NCBI RefSeq assembly: GCF_005937985.2
Contig: NZ_CP042172.1
Span: 620,001-684,000 of the forward strand
Length of the DNA: 64,000 nucleotides
DNA from: Arthrobacter sp. KBS0702
GTDB taxonomy: Bacteria > Actinomycetota > Actinomycetes > Actinomycetales > Micrococcaceae
Direction of reading: 5' to 3'
Every line of letters begins with the position of its first letter. Positions within the stretch are counted from its first letter, which is position 1. The position numbers were made by a program, and so were the translations under genes. The notes beneath the pieces were generated by a model that did not search any database, had not been told where the DNA came from, and saw nothing but the letters and a program-made list of their open reading frames with translations. Below are positions 16,478-25,045 of the stretch, one piece after another.

Positions 16478-17368
16478 ATGAGCCCCGCAAACGAACCCCG
16501 TCAGTCCAAAGCGGAGCGCACCGCCGCGGCGCGCGAGAAAGCCCGTGAGATCCGCGAGGCGCAGCTGAAGAAGGAAAAGCGGAACAAGCTGCTGATCGGC
16601 TGGGGCATCGTGGCCGCCGTCGTTGCCATCATCGTGATTGTCGCCCTGGTGGTCACCTCGAACATCCAAAAGAACGCACCGATCGCCGATTCCGGTCCGA
16701 CGCCGGCAAACGGCAACGTCAACGGCGGCGTGACCCTGCTGGCCAACACCGAGGTGGCGAAGTCGGCCCCGGCCACCGTCAAGCTCGCGGACGTGCCGTC
16801 TGCCCCCGCCACGCCGCCGGCAGAGATCAAGGCGCCCGGAGCCGACGCCGAGGCCGGCAAGCCGGTCAAGGTGGTCCTCTACATCGACTTCATCTGCCCG
16901 GTGTGCAAGGACTTCGAATCCCGGTACAACCAGACCCTCACCAAGCTCCGCAACGACGGCAAGATCACCGTCGAGTACCGGCCGCTGGGCTTCCTGGACA
17001 GCCGCTCCAGCACGAACTACTCCTCGCGGGCAGCCAACGCCGCGGCCTGCGTGGTCAATGAGTCCCCGGAGAAGTACTCGGACTTCGTCGACGCGCTGTT
17101 CGCCAAGCAGCCGGCCGAGGGCAGCGCGGGCCTCTCCGACTCGGACTTGAAGAAGCTGGCCACCGACACCGGGGCCAAGAGCATCGACAAGTGCGTTGAT
17201 GACAAGACCTACCGCCCGTACGTGAAATATACGACCCAGCAGGCTGCGGCCATCGGGGTCACCGGAACGCCTACCGTCTTTGTCGAGGGCAAGCAGTGGG
17301 GCAAGGGCGACAGCGCCCAGACTCCGTTCGACCAGTACCTCCAGGCAGCGGTGGACGCCAAGAAGTAG
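16478..17368 (+). CDS. Membrane-anchored DsbA-like thioredoxin-fold protein
   Basis: A 296-aa protein with a basic, coiled-coil-prone cytoplasmic N-terminus (KAERTAAAREKAREIREAQLKK), one transmembrane helix (about residues 39-61), a Pro/Ala-rich linker and an external thioredoxin-fold domain. The active site is CPVC in DFICPVCKDFESRYN, with a cis-Pro motif in GVTGTPTVFVEG, as in DsbA/DSBA_4 proteins of Gram-positive bacteria. It probably oxidises or isomerises disulfides outside the membrane. The ATG at 16478 has GAGGA 6-7 nt upstream. A strong terminator follows. Confidence 0.9.
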   Translation: MSPANEPRQSKAERTAAAREKAREIREAQLKKEKRNKLLIGWGIVAAVVAIIVIVALVVTSNIQKNAPIADSGPTPANGNVNGGVTLLANTEVAKSAPATVKLADVPSAPATPPAEIKAPGADAEAGKPVKVVLYIDFICPVCKDFESRYNQTLTKLRNDGKITVEYRPLGFLDSRSSTNYSSRAANAAACVVNESPEKYSDFVDALFAKQPAEGSAGLSDSDLKKLATDTGAKSIDKCVDDKTYRPYVKYTTQQAAAIGVTGTPTVFVEGKQWGKGDSAQTPFDQYLQAAVDAKK

Positions 17369-17385
17369 CCGCCGCGCATCGGATG

Positions 17386-17427
17386 CAGCCCGGCCCCGGA
17401 TTCGTCCGGGCCGGGCTGTCTCTCTTT
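17386..17427 (+). terminator. Rho-independent terminator after the DsbA-like gene
   Basis: A GC-rich stem (17386-17400 with 17405-17418, short loop) is followed by the pyrimidine tail TCTCTCTTT. Confidence 0.82.
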
Positions 17428-17528
17428 CGGCAGGGTGCCGCATTTTTTACCGGCAGGCCTCCGTGGGCTACCCTTATCTAGCGCTTAGCGTCAGGCCCCT
17501 TGAGCGGCCCGGCGACGACGGCGAAACT

Positions 17529-17605
17529 GCCTCCTTAGCTCAGTTGGCCAGAGCACCGCTCTTGTAAAGCGGGGGTCGTCGGTTCGAATCCGACAGGGGG
17601 CTCCA
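17529..17605 (+). tRNA. tRNA-Thr (anticodon UGU)
   Basis: The full cloverleaf is visible. The acceptor stem GCCTCCT pairs with AGGGGGC, the D-arm contains TAGCTCAGTTGG, the anticodon stem CCGCT/AGCGG carries loop CTTGTAA with anticodon TGT (17563-17565), and the T-arm has GGTTCGAATCC. The discriminator base is T at 17602 and CCA is encoded at 17603-17605. Confidence 0.96.
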
Positions 17606-17607
17606 CG

Positions 17608-17651
17608 AACCCCTCCGTTCCGGCGATTCTGCCCGGGACGGAGGGGTTTTT
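17608..17651 (+). terminator. Terminator after tRNA-Thr
   Basis: The 11-bp stem AACCCCTCCGT (17608-17618) pairs with 17638-17648, and TTTTT runs to 17651: a standard intrinsic terminator. Confidence 0.88.
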
Positions 17652-17670
17652 CCGTGCCCGGGGCCTGGCG

Positions 17671-17774
17671 GGTCCGCCGGTTCGACGGTTCCGTGCCCAC
17701 ACGACGCTTCCAGGCATCGAGTGGGCGCGGAACCGTCGAAACGGCGCCGTGGGTCGGTCAGGAACGTTGCCCGG
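17671..17774. repeat. 104-bp palindromic element, copy 1
   Basis: This is 104 bp long and differs at only four positions from 18526-18629. Its core is an inverted repeat containing TTCGACGGTTCCGTGCCCAC and its complement, with a 20-nt loop; this copy has two mismatches in the arms. It encodes nothing. The pair brackets the secreted-protein gene at 17895-18488. Confidence 0.9.
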
Positions 17775-17894
17775 GCCAGTCCCTCGGTCGCCGGGCCCGC
17801 CGAAAGACCCTAGCCCGCTCCACACGCGGCACGGACAATGCGGGAATCGGCCTTGTCGGGGCGAACCGGACCACATGAAAGCAGAGGCCAGTCC

Positions 17895-18488
17895 ATGTAT
17901 TTCAGAAACCCGCGTCTTAGGACCCGCATCGCAGCGCTCGTGGCGGGCCTGCTGACGGCCTTGGGAAGCGCATTCGTGGTGGCATCGCCGGCATCGGCCG
18001 CCACCACCGTCTCCAGGGAGAACTACAAATCCGTGTCCACAGGGGGCTTCACAAACACCACATCGTCCGACGGGTGCAGGTCCACCTCCACGGCCGCCAG
18101 CGCCGGAACGTCATCCCAGGGCGACGGCGGCAGCACCATGTACTACTCTTCCAGCACCTACGACAGGTGCACGGCGCAGAGCTACTCCGTCCACGGCAGT
18201 GGTCCGACCCAGGTCTTCACCTTCAATCACACTTCGGTGCACGCCATCGCCACAGTCCCGCTCTCTGACGGAACCCGGATCTACCTGGACCTCACGTGGC
18301 ACGGCACTGGAACTGCGGAGCGCGATGCCACCGCCACGCGGGACGTGCAGCCCGGACAGTTCGTGGCGCATACCGCCGCCCATGTCACGCTCCAGGACGC
18401 CGTCGTGACAGGCACGCTCTCACTCGATGACGCCTACATAGCGGCTACAAAGGTCTCATCGCTGGCAGTGACGATCGGCAAGCCATAA
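17895..18488 (+). CDS. Secreted protein of unknown function
   Basis: A 197-aa protein with a clear Sec signal peptide: basic start MYFRNPRLRTR, a hydrophobic stretch, and cleavage predicted after SPASA near residue 36. The mature part is Ser/Thr-rich with two cysteines (DGCRSTS and DRCTAQS, possibly a disulfide) and alternating beta-type stretches such as TQVFTFNHTSVHAIATV and RIYLDLTWHGTG. I recognise no named family. AGAGG precedes the ATG at 17895. The gene is isolated, lies just past tRNA-Thr, and is flanked on both sides by copies of a palindromic element, so it may be a recently acquired or mobile unit (inference). Confidence 0.75.
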   Translation: MYFRNPRLRTRIAALVAGLLTALGSAFVVASPASAATTVSRENYKSVSTGGFTNTTSSDGCRSTSTAASAGTSSQGDGGSTMYYSSSTYDRCTAQSYSVHGSGPTQVFTFNHTSVHAIATVPLSDGTRIYLDLTWHGTGTAERDATATRDVQPGQFVAHTAAHVTLQDAVVTGTLSLDDAYIAATKVSSLAVTIGKP

Positions 18489-18525
18489 GAGTGCAGCAGG
18501 CGGGTGAGAGCTCGGGGGTCTGTCT

Positions 18526-18629
18526 GGTCCGCCGTTTCGACGGTTCCGTGCCCACACGACGCTTCCCGGCATCGAGTGGGCACGGAACCGTCGAAACGGC
18601 GCGGTGGGTCGGTCAGGAACGTTGCCCGG
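18526..18629. repeat. 104-bp palindromic element, copy 2
   Basis: Four mismatches in 104 bp relative to 17671-17774, in direct orientation. Its 25-bp arms (18531-18555 and 18576-18600) are perfectly complementary around a 20-nt loop, making a very stable cruciform or hairpin. It ends 7 bp before the stop of the minus-strand D-lactate dehydrogenase gene and could also end transcripts there. Confidence 0.92.
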
Positions 18630-18635
18630 CACTCC

Positions 18636-21464
18636 TCACCCCGCCGGCCGGGTGGCCTCCTCGAGGATTTCCAGCAGGTGCCGGTAGGAGTGGCCGGTGG
18701 CCTTGGACATGCCCAGTTCGCAGGTGCGGTTCGTTGAGGCGTAGGCGTCGAATTCGCGCTCGTTGATTTCCCGGGCCTGCTTGTCCGTGGCGGAGTCGGT
18801 CAGTTCCGGGTGGAGCAGGCCGCGGTCACCGGCGAATGCGCAGCAGCCCCAGTTCAGCGGCACGAACACGTCTCCGGTCACGGCCAGGGCGATGTCCATC
18901 AGCGCGTCGTTGGTCCCCAGCTGCGTGGAGGAGCAGGTGGGGTGCAGGGCCATGGAACCCACCGGGGCGGTGACGGTCAGCTGCCCGAGCACGTGCTGGT
19001 GCACGAACTCCACTGAGTCCACGAACCGCAGCCCGGCGTAGCGTTCCCCGCCCTCGGCGGCGAGCCGCTTCATCGTCTCCAGGCCCTCGGTGCAGGAGGC
19101 GGCGTCGCACACCACCGGCAGCCGGCCCTGGCCGCTTGCCTGGTAGAGCCCGTCCAGAACCTTCGCGGACATCGCCGCGTAGCCCTGCGAGAAGCCCTTG
19201 GATTTCCACGGGGTGCCGCAGCACAGGCCGCCGATCTCCTCCGGGACGGTCAGCCCCACGCCGGCGCGCTCGCAGAGTTCCAGGAAGGCCTGGGCCGAGC
19301 CTTTGGCGTCACCCGGCGCGTCCGCGGGGCCGAACATGGTGCCGATGCAGGCCGGGAAGAACACGGCGACGCTGTCCGGGTCCCGGCGCGGCCGGCGCTT
19401 GGAGCCGCCGCCCGGCAACACGGAGTCGTAGGCGGGAACGGTCTCCGCGCCCAGCACGGCCCGGCCGATGGCGGTCGCCGCCTTGGCCAGCGGCGCGGGC
19501 ATCGCCTTCGCCACCGTCATGGCCAGGCCGCCGCCGGCGGTGACGGCGCCCCAACGATCCGCGGCGGCGCTCCAGCCGGCCTCCGCGACGGCGTTCGCGT
19601 TTTCCGTCCGCAGCCGCCGCACCAGGTCCCCGGTGTTGATCAGCACCGGGCAGGCGGTGACGCACATGCCGTCGGCCGCGCAGGTCTGCACGCCGTCGTA
19701 CTCGTAGTCCTTGCGCAGCCGGGCGGCCAGGGCGTCGTCGCCGCGCTGTTCCGCGGCGGCCATCTCGCGCCGCAGCACGATGCGCTGGCGGGGCGTGAGG
19801 GTGATGTCTTTGCTCGGGCAGACCGGTTCGCAGTAGCCGCACTCGACGCAGCGGTCCACCTCTTCCTCCACCGTCGGCGCCACCTTGAGGTTCTGCACGT
19901 AGGACAGCGGATCCTCCGCGAGCAGCACCCCCGGGTTGAGGAGGTTGGCGGGGTCGATCAGCCGTTTGATCTCCTGCATGACTTCGTAGAGCTCGTCACC
20001 GTACTGGCGGCGGACGAACGGGGCCATGATGCGCCCGGTGCCGTGCTCGGCCTTGAGCGAGCCGCCCGCGCCGAGGACCAGATCCACCATGTCGTCCGTA
20101 AACGCCTGGTAGCGGAGGAGCTGCGCGGGGTCGTCGAAGCGCTCGTTGAGCATGAAGTGGACGTTGCCGTCCTTCGCGTGCCCGAAGATGACCGATTCCT
20201 CGTAGCGGTGTTCGGCAAAGAGCCGGGTCAGTTCGCCACAGGTGTCCGCCAGGGCTGGCACCGGAACCACAATGTCTTCCAGCAGCGCGTTGGTGCCGGA
20301 GGGGCGGGCGCCGGCCACCGTGGTGTAGAGGCCCTTGCGCACGTGCCAGAGTGCCGCGCGGTCCTTCGGGTCCGTGGTCAGCGCGAACGGCGAGGCCAGC
20401 TCCAGGGACGCGAAGAGCGGCTGCGAGTTTTGCCGCTTGTCGGTCAGCTCCGCGGCGTCGGCGCCCTGGTGTTCCACCAGCAGTGCGGTGTGTCCCTGGA
20501 CCGGGAGCGAACGGATGGCCGCGGGCGCGTCGGCAGCGAGCTGCGCGACCTTCAACGCGGCGGCGTCCATCAGTTCAATGGTCGCCAGGCCGGAGGCCAC
20601 CAGCTCGGGCAGGGCGGCCGTGGCCGCGGCGAGCGTGTTGAAGACCAACAGCCCGGTGGCGACGGCGGGCTTGACCTCCACGGTGCGGAAGACTGCCTCC
20701 GCCACGAAGCCGAGGGTGCCTTCGCTGCCGATCATGAGGTGCATCAGGATGTCGACGGCACGTTCGTAGTCCAGGAACGAGTTCACCCCGTAGCCCATCG
20801 TGTTCTTCATCGAGAACAGCGAGGTGATGGTGCGCACCGACTCCGCGTTCCCGGCTACCCGCCGCCGCAGCCGCAGCAGGCCCTCGTGGAGGTCCGGCTC
20901 CAGCTGCCGCAGGCGAGCGTCCGCATCGGCGTCGGCGGTGTCGATGACCGTGCCCGAGGGCAGTACCAGGACCATGGATTCCAGGGTGCGGTAGGTGTTG
21001 AACTCCGTGCCGCAGGCCATCCCGGAGGAATTGTTCGCGATCACGCCGCCCACGGTGCAGGCGATCTCGCTCGCCGGGTCGGGGCCGAGTTTGCGGCCGA
21101 ACGCTGCCAGCCGGGCGTTGACGCTGCGGATGGTGGCGCCGGGTTGGACGCGGACGCGGGCGCCGCCGTCGAGGACCTCGATGCCGCGGAAGTGCTGGCG
21201 GGTGTTGATGAGCAGGCTGTCGCTGAGCGCCTGGCCGGAGAGGCTCGTGCCGCCGGAACGGAAGGTGGCGGGCAGCTTGAGCTCGCGGCTGCGGCGCAGC
21301 AGCTGCCCGACGTCGTCGGCGTTGCGCGGGGTGGCGACGGCCTGGGGGATCAGCAGGTAGTGGGACGCGTCGTGCGCCATGGCCCGGCGGTCCAGGTCCC
21401 TTGTACTGACTGTATCGAGGTCAAGCTGGTCGATCAGGGGTGCGGCGGCGGCCGTGGAGGTCAT
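18636..21464 (-). CDS. dld: FAD- and Fe-S-containing D-lactate dehydrogenase (GlcD-GlpC fusion)
   Basis: A 942-aa fusion enzyme. The N-terminal FAD-binding PCMH domain (about 25-270) has TFRSGGTSLSGQ and GGVIANNSSGM. The FAD-oxidase C domain (about 270-540) includes GHAKDGNVHFML and KAEHGTGR. Next come ferredoxin-like motifs CVECGYCEPVCPS and CAADGMCVTACPV, then a C-terminal CCG-type domain with GGLCCGTPWKSKG and WGCCAFAGDRG. This architecture is that of quinone-linked D-lactate/2-hydroxyacid dehydrogenases. The ATG at 21464 (MTSTAAAAPLIDQ) has GGAG about 7 nt upstream; the frame upstream overlaps lldR and is not homologous. It is last in the lctP-lldR-dld operon, complementing the L-lactate LutABC system. 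Confidence 0.92.
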   Translation of the reverse strand: MTSTAAAAPLIDQLDLDTVSTRDLDRRAMAHDASHYLLIPQAVATPRNADDVGQLLRRSRELKLPATFRSGGTSLSGQALSDSLLINTRQHFRGIEVLDGGARVRVQPGATIRSVNARLAAFGRKLGPDPASEIACTVGGVIANNSSGMACGTEFNTYRTLESMVLVLPSGTVIDTADADADARLRQLEPDLHEGLLRLRRRVAGNAESVRTITSLFSMKNTMGYGVNSFLDYERAVDILMHLMIGSEGTLGFVAEAVFRTVEVKPAVATGLLVFNTLAAATAALPELVASGLATIELMDAAALKVAQLAADAPAAIRSLPVQGHTALLVEHQGADAAELTDKRQNSQPLFASLELASPFALTTDPKDRAALWHVRKGLYTTVAGARPSGTNALLEDIVVPVPALADTCGELTRLFAEHRYEESVIFGHAKDGNVHFMLNERFDDPAQLLRYQAFTDDMVDLVLGAGGSLKAEHGTGRIMAPFVRRQYGDELYEVMQEIKRLIDPANLLNPGVLLAEDPLSYVQNLKVAPTVEEEVDRCVECGYCEPVCPSKDITLTPRQRIVLRREMAAAEQRGDDALAARLRKDYEYDGVQTCAADGMCVTACPVLINTGDLVRRLRTENANAVAEAGWSAAADRWGAVTAGGGLAMTVAKAMPAPLAKAATAIGRAVLGAETVPAYDSVLPGGGSKRRPRRDPDSVAVFFPACIGTMFGPADAPGDAKGSAQAFLELCERAGVGLTVPEEIGGLCCGTPWKSKGFSQGYAAMSAKVLDGLYQASGQGRLPVVCDAASCTEGLETMKRLAAEGGERYAGLRFVDSVEFVHQHVLGQLTVTAPVGSMALHPTCSSTQLGTNDALMDIALAVTGDVFVPLNWGCCAFAGDRGLLHPELTDSATDKQAREINEREFDAYASTNRTCELGMSKATGHSYRHLLEILEEATRPAG

Positions 21465-21480
21465 GCGGTGCTCCAGAGGG

Positions 21481-22233
21481 TTACGGGGTGGGAGGGGATT
21501 GCGGCGGGGTGGCTTCCTGCGCCCGAACGTAGAACCATTCGATGTGTTCGCGCAGCAGGCGGGCCGCAAGCTCGCCGTCGTGCGCCTGGACGGCATCAAA
21601 GATGCCGTGGTGCTGGCTCCGCAGTTCGCACAGGACATCCGGCCAGGACTCCATCGCGTCCATGGCGCCCTTGACGTAGCCGACGATCGCCCCGCTTAGG
21701 GACTCCATCATGGTGGCGACGACGGCGTTCCCGGCGAGCGAGCTCAGCGCGACATGGAACCGCGCATCGAGTTCGTGGAAGGTGGCCCGGTCAATTCCGG
21801 GGTTGTCCATCGCGTCCAGCAGCGCGGCGGCCTGCTTCAGCTCTTCCTCCGTGCCGCCGCGGGCAGCCCCGGCCTGGGCGGACCAGGTCTCGAGCAGGAT
21901 GCGGGTCTGCACGATGTCCTCGACGGGCAACCGGCTGCTGGCCACATGCAGGCGCAGGGCGGAGGAGAGGCCGGCGGAGGGATCCGAGATGACGATGGCC
22001 CCGGAAGTGGGCCCGGAGCCGACGGAACTGCGCAACACGCCCATTGCGTCCAGGATCCGGATGGCTTCGCGGACCGAGGCGCGGGAGATCCCGTAGCTTT
22101 CCGCCAGGGTCCGTTCGCCCGGGAGACGGTCGCCGAGCTTGATCTTGCCGGAGCGCAGATCGGCCTCAATGTCCTGCAGGAGCGCGTCATAGGTTCGACG
22201 GCGGGGGCCTGCTCCTGCTTCGGCGGTTGTCAC
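21481..22233 (-). CDS. lldR: FadR/LldR-type GntR-family regulator
   Basis: A 250-aa regulator starting with GTG after GGAAGG. The N-terminal winged helix (about 14-80) contains LGDRLPGERTLAESYGISRASVREAIRIL, the signature of the GntR FadR subgroup. The C-terminal FCD effector domain (about 95-235) has metal-site-type segments such as FHELDARFHVALSSLAGN and LRSQHHGIFDAVQAHD. It sits between lctP and dld, and three TGGTCNGACCA operators occur in the lctP-lutA gap, so it most likely controls both divergent lactate operons, with lactate as effector (inference). Confidence 0.9.
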   Translation of the reverse strand: MTTAEAGAGPRRRTYDALLQDIEADLRSGKIKLGDRLPGERTLAESYGISRASVREAIRILDAMGVLRSSVGSGPTSGAIVISDPSAGLSSALRLHVASSRLPVEDIVQTRILLETWSAQAGAARGGTEEELKQAAALLDAMDNPGIDRATFHELDARFHVALSSLAGNAVVATMMESLSGAIVGYVKGAMDAMESWPDVLCELRSQHHGIFDAVQAHDGELAARLLREHIEWFYVRAQEATPPQSPPTP

Positions 22234-22306
22234 GGGCGTTTCCTTCCGGGCGGGAGTGCGGGCCGCGGTGTGCGGCCCGCACTCTTGATGGCGTGAAGGC
22301 TGGCGG

Positions 22307-24052
22307 CTAAGGCAGCATCCAGCCCAGGACGGGGGTGGACTGCAGGAAGGCGAGGGTGCACAGGACCAGCAGGAGAGCCACGCTCCACCCGACCACCTTA
22401 CGCAGGATCACCGACTCCTGGCCGTCAAGGTTGACGGCGGTCGCCGCGATGGCGAGGTTCTGCGGACTGATCAGCTTGCCCACGACGCCGCCGGAGGTGT
22501 TGGCGGCCACCAGCAGGTTCGGATCGATGCCGGCCTTCAGGCCCGCCGTCTGCTGCAGCTTGGCGAACAGCGCATTGGCGGAGGTGTCCGAGCCGGTCAC
22601 GGCAGTGCCCAGCCAGCCGAGCACGGGCGAAAGGAAGGCGAAGAAGCTGCCGGTGCCGGCCAGCCAGGTGCCGATCGAGACCGTCTGCCCCGAGTTGTTC
22701 ATGACGTAGGCCAGGGCGAGCACCGTGATGATGGTGAGTCCTGCCCAGCGCATCTTGAAGATGGTCCGTCCGATCTCCTGGACCGCGTCGCCGAAGGAGA
22801 GGCGGAAGCGGCCGCCGTCGTCGTACTTGGAGTACACCAACGCGACCAGCAACCCGGTGATTAGCAGCAGCGTGCCCGGGCTGGACAGCCACTGGAAGGT
22901 GTACACGGTGGAGGAGACGGGCTTGCCGTCGGCGCTGACGAGGGCGTCGTGCAGGATCGGCCAGGGGATCTTGATGTCCGTGGCGGCGAGGAACGCGGGC
23001 AGGTCGACCCCGAGCTTCCACAGCTTGGCGATGCCGAACACGACGATCACGAGGAAGTACGGAAAGAGGGCCAGCCACGTGCGCGTCGGCGTGAGGCCGC
23101 CGTCGGTGGCCTTTTCGGCGGTCACGACGCCGGCCTTGCCGGCATCCTGCGAGCCCCGGCTCTGTGCGGCGGTGCCGCCGGCAACAGCGTCAGTGGCCAC
23201 GCCGAGGCGCTCGCGGGCGGCGGCGCTGCCCTTCGGCTTCCACATCCGGAAGAACACGACGGCGGCGCCGAGGCCGACCAGCGAGGCCAGAATGTCGGTG
23301 AGTTCGTAGGAGAAGAAGTTGGAGCACAGGAACTGGGCGACGGCGAAGGAGCCGCCGACCACCAGCGCTGCGGGCCAGCAGTCCTTCAGGCCGCGGCGGC
23401 CGTCGATGATGTAGAGCAGGATCAGCGGCACGAAGGTGGCAAGCAGGGGAGCCTGGCGGCCCACGATGGAGGCGATGTCCGTCGCGTGCAGTCCGGTCAG
23501 GCCGGCGGCCGTGGTGATCGGGATGGCCATGGCGCCGAACGCGACCGGTGCGGTGTTGGCCACCAGCACGGCGGCGGCCGCGCGCAGCGGCGGGAGTCCC
23601 AAGGCCAGCAGCATGGTGGCGGTAATGGCCACCGGGGCGCCGAAGCCGGCCAGGGCCTCCAGCAGCCCGCCGAAGCAGAAGGCCACCAGAACGGCCTGCA
23701 GGCGTACGTCGCCGCCGCCGATCACGTCGAAGACCCGGCGCAGGTCCTCGAACCTGCCGCTGAGGACGGTCACCTGGTAGAGCCAGACGGCCATCACGAC
23801 GATCCAGAGCACGGGGAAGGCGCCGAAGACCCCGCCCTGGGTTGCGGACAGGACCGCCAGCCCAGCCGGCATGTGGAAGGCGGCGATGCCGACCACGAGG
23901 GCGACCAGCAGGGCGAAGGCCCCGGCCACGTGGGCCTTGGTCTTCACGACGGCCAGCAGGATGAAGAAGGTGAGCAGCGGCAGCAGGCCGACGATGGCCG
24001 ACCAGGCCACGCTGTTCAGCACCGGGTCGGTGGTGGGGGTGAAGTGGTCCAC
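22307..24052 (-). CDS. lctP: L-lactate permease
   Basis: A 581-aa, multi-spanning permease of the LctP family that imports lactate (and possibly glycolate) with protons. Typical segments are CFGGLLEALAGFGAPVAITATML, ANTAPVAFGAMAIPITTAAGL and TGSDTSANALFAKLQ near the C-terminus. The frame is open far upstream, but homology begins at MDHFTPTTDPVLNSVAW. GTG at 24052 preceded by AGAGGAA is the start. First gene of lctP-lldR-dld. Confidence 0.93.
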   Translation of the reverse strand: MDHFTPTTDPVLNSVAWSAIVGLLPLLTFFILLAVVKTKAHVAGAFALLVALVVGIAAFHMPAGLAVLSATQGGVFGAFPVLWIVVMAVWLYQVTVLSGRFEDLRRVFDVIGGGDVRLQAVLVAFCFGGLLEALAGFGAPVAITATMLLALGLPPLRAAAAVLVANTAPVAFGAMAIPITTAAGLTGLHATDIASIVGRQAPLLATFVPLILLYIIDGRRGLKDCWPAALVVGGSFAVAQFLCSNFFSYELTDILASLVGLGAAVVFFRMWKPKGSAAARERLGVATDAVAGGTAAQSRGSQDAGKAGVVTAEKATDGGLTPTRTWLALFPYFLVIVVFGIAKLWKLGVDLPAFLAATDIKIPWPILHDALVSADGKPVSSTVYTFQWLSSPGTLLLITGLLVALVYSKYDDGGRFRLSFGDAVQEIGRTIFKMRWAGLTIITVLALAYVMNNSGQTVSIGTWLAGTGSFFAFLSPVLGWLGTAVTGSDTSANALFAKLQQTAGLKAGIDPNLLVAANTSGGVVGKLISPQNLAIAATAVNLDGQESVILRKVVGWSVALLLVLCTLAFLQSTPVLGWMLP

Positions 24053-24087
24053 GGAAGTTCCTCTGCGTTGAGAGACGACGAGTTCTT

Positions 24088-24098
24088 TGGTCAGACCA
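24088..24098. promoter_or_regulatory. LldR-type operator 1 (TGGTCAGACCA)
   Basis: An 11-bp perfect palindrome matching the FadR-subfamily pattern (TGGTCNGACCA), 36 bp before the lctP start. Identical to the site at 24201-24211. Confidence 0.78.
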
Positions 24099-24101
24099 CT
24101 G

Positions 24102-24112
24102 TGGTCGGACCA
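24102..24112. promoter_or_regulatory. LldR-type operator 2 (TGGTCGGACCA)
   Basis: The same palindrome with a different central base, 3 bp from operator 1; the centres are 14 bp apart. Confidence 0.72.
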
Positions 24113-24200
24113 TGCGAGTGTAGCGCAGATCTCATGCAGTGTGTGAGGGGGTTCACTTTTCGTCCGGCAGTGGAAGTGGCGGCCATCACGTGCTTTACTA

Positions 24201-24211
24201 TGGTCAGACCA
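24201..24211. promoter_or_regulatory. LldR-type operator 3 (TGGTCAGACCA)
   Basis: The palindrome lies 31 bp before the lutA start, on the other side of the divergent intergenic region, so one regulator can silence both operons. Confidence 0.78.
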
Positions 24212-24241
24212 CATAACTACGGCGTTGCCCGAAAGGCTGTT

Positions 24242-25045
24242 ATGAGAATCGCTTTGTTCGCCACCTGCATCGTGGATGCGATGTATCCGCGCACCGCGCA
24301 GGCCACCGTGAGCATCCTGGAGCGGCTGGGGCACGAGGTCGTGTTCCCGTCCGGCCAGGCCTGCTGCGGGCAGATGCACGTCAACAGCGGCTACCTCAAG
24401 GAAGCCGTCCCGGTCGTCGCCAACCATGTGCACGCCTTTGACACCAAGGACTACGACGTCGCCGTCGCGCCGTCCGGGTCCTGCGTCGCCTCCGTGAAGC
24501 ACCAGCACCCGATGGTGGCCCGCTCCTGCGGCGACACAGCGCTGGAAGCCCGGGCCGCCGCCGTCGGTGCCAGGACGTATGAGCTGTCCGAGCTGCTGGT
24601 GGACGTGCTGGGCGTGACCGACGCCGGCGCCCAGCTGGGCTCCTACTTCCCGCACCGGGTCACGTACCACCCCAGCTGCCACGGCATGCGCCTGCTCCGC
24701 CTCGGCGACCGCCAGGCCCGGCTGCTGCGCAGCGTCCATGGAATCGAGCTGGCCGAACTCCCGGAAGCGGACCAGTGCTGCGGCTTCGGCGGCACCTTCT
24801 CGATGAAAAACGCCGACGTGTCCTCGGCCATGCTTGAGGACAAGACGGCGAACATACGCTCCACCGGCGCCGCGTTGTGTACGGGCGGGGACGCCTCCTG
24901 CCTGATGCACATCGGCGGCGGCCTGTCCCGCCAAGGCAGCGACGTGACCACCCTGCACCTGGCCGAAATTCTCGCCAGCACCGCGGAAGCGCCGGCGTCC
25001 GTCACCGGCGAGATACGCGTCGCCACCGGAAAGGCAACACGATGA
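24242..25045 (+). CDS. lutA: L-lactate oxidation Fe-S protein LutA
   Basis: A 267-aa protein with two CCG (cysteine-rich) domains: FATCIVDAMYP...GQACCGQMHVN in the first half and YHPSCHGMRL...DQCCGFGGTFSMKN in the second. These bind a heterodisulfide-reductase-type cluster. With LutB and LutC it forms the cytoplasmic complex oxidising L-lactate to pyruvate. The ATG at 24242 is preceded by GAAAGG; an in-frame ATG at 24200 overlaps operator 3 and is less likely. The stop overlaps the lutB start (ATGA). Confidence 0.94.
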   Translation: MRIALFATCIVDAMYPRTAQATVSILERLGHEVVFPSGQACCGQMHVNSGYLKEAVPVVANHVHAFDTKDYDVAVAPSGSCVASVKHQHPMVARSCGDTALEARAAAVGARTYELSELLVDVLGVTDAGAQLGSYFPHRVTYHPSCHGMRLLRLGDRQARLLRSVHGIELAELPEADQCCGFGGTFSMKNADVSSAMLEDKTANIRSTGAALCTGGDASCLMHIGGGLSRQGSDVTTLHLAEILASTAEAPASVTGEIRVATGKATR

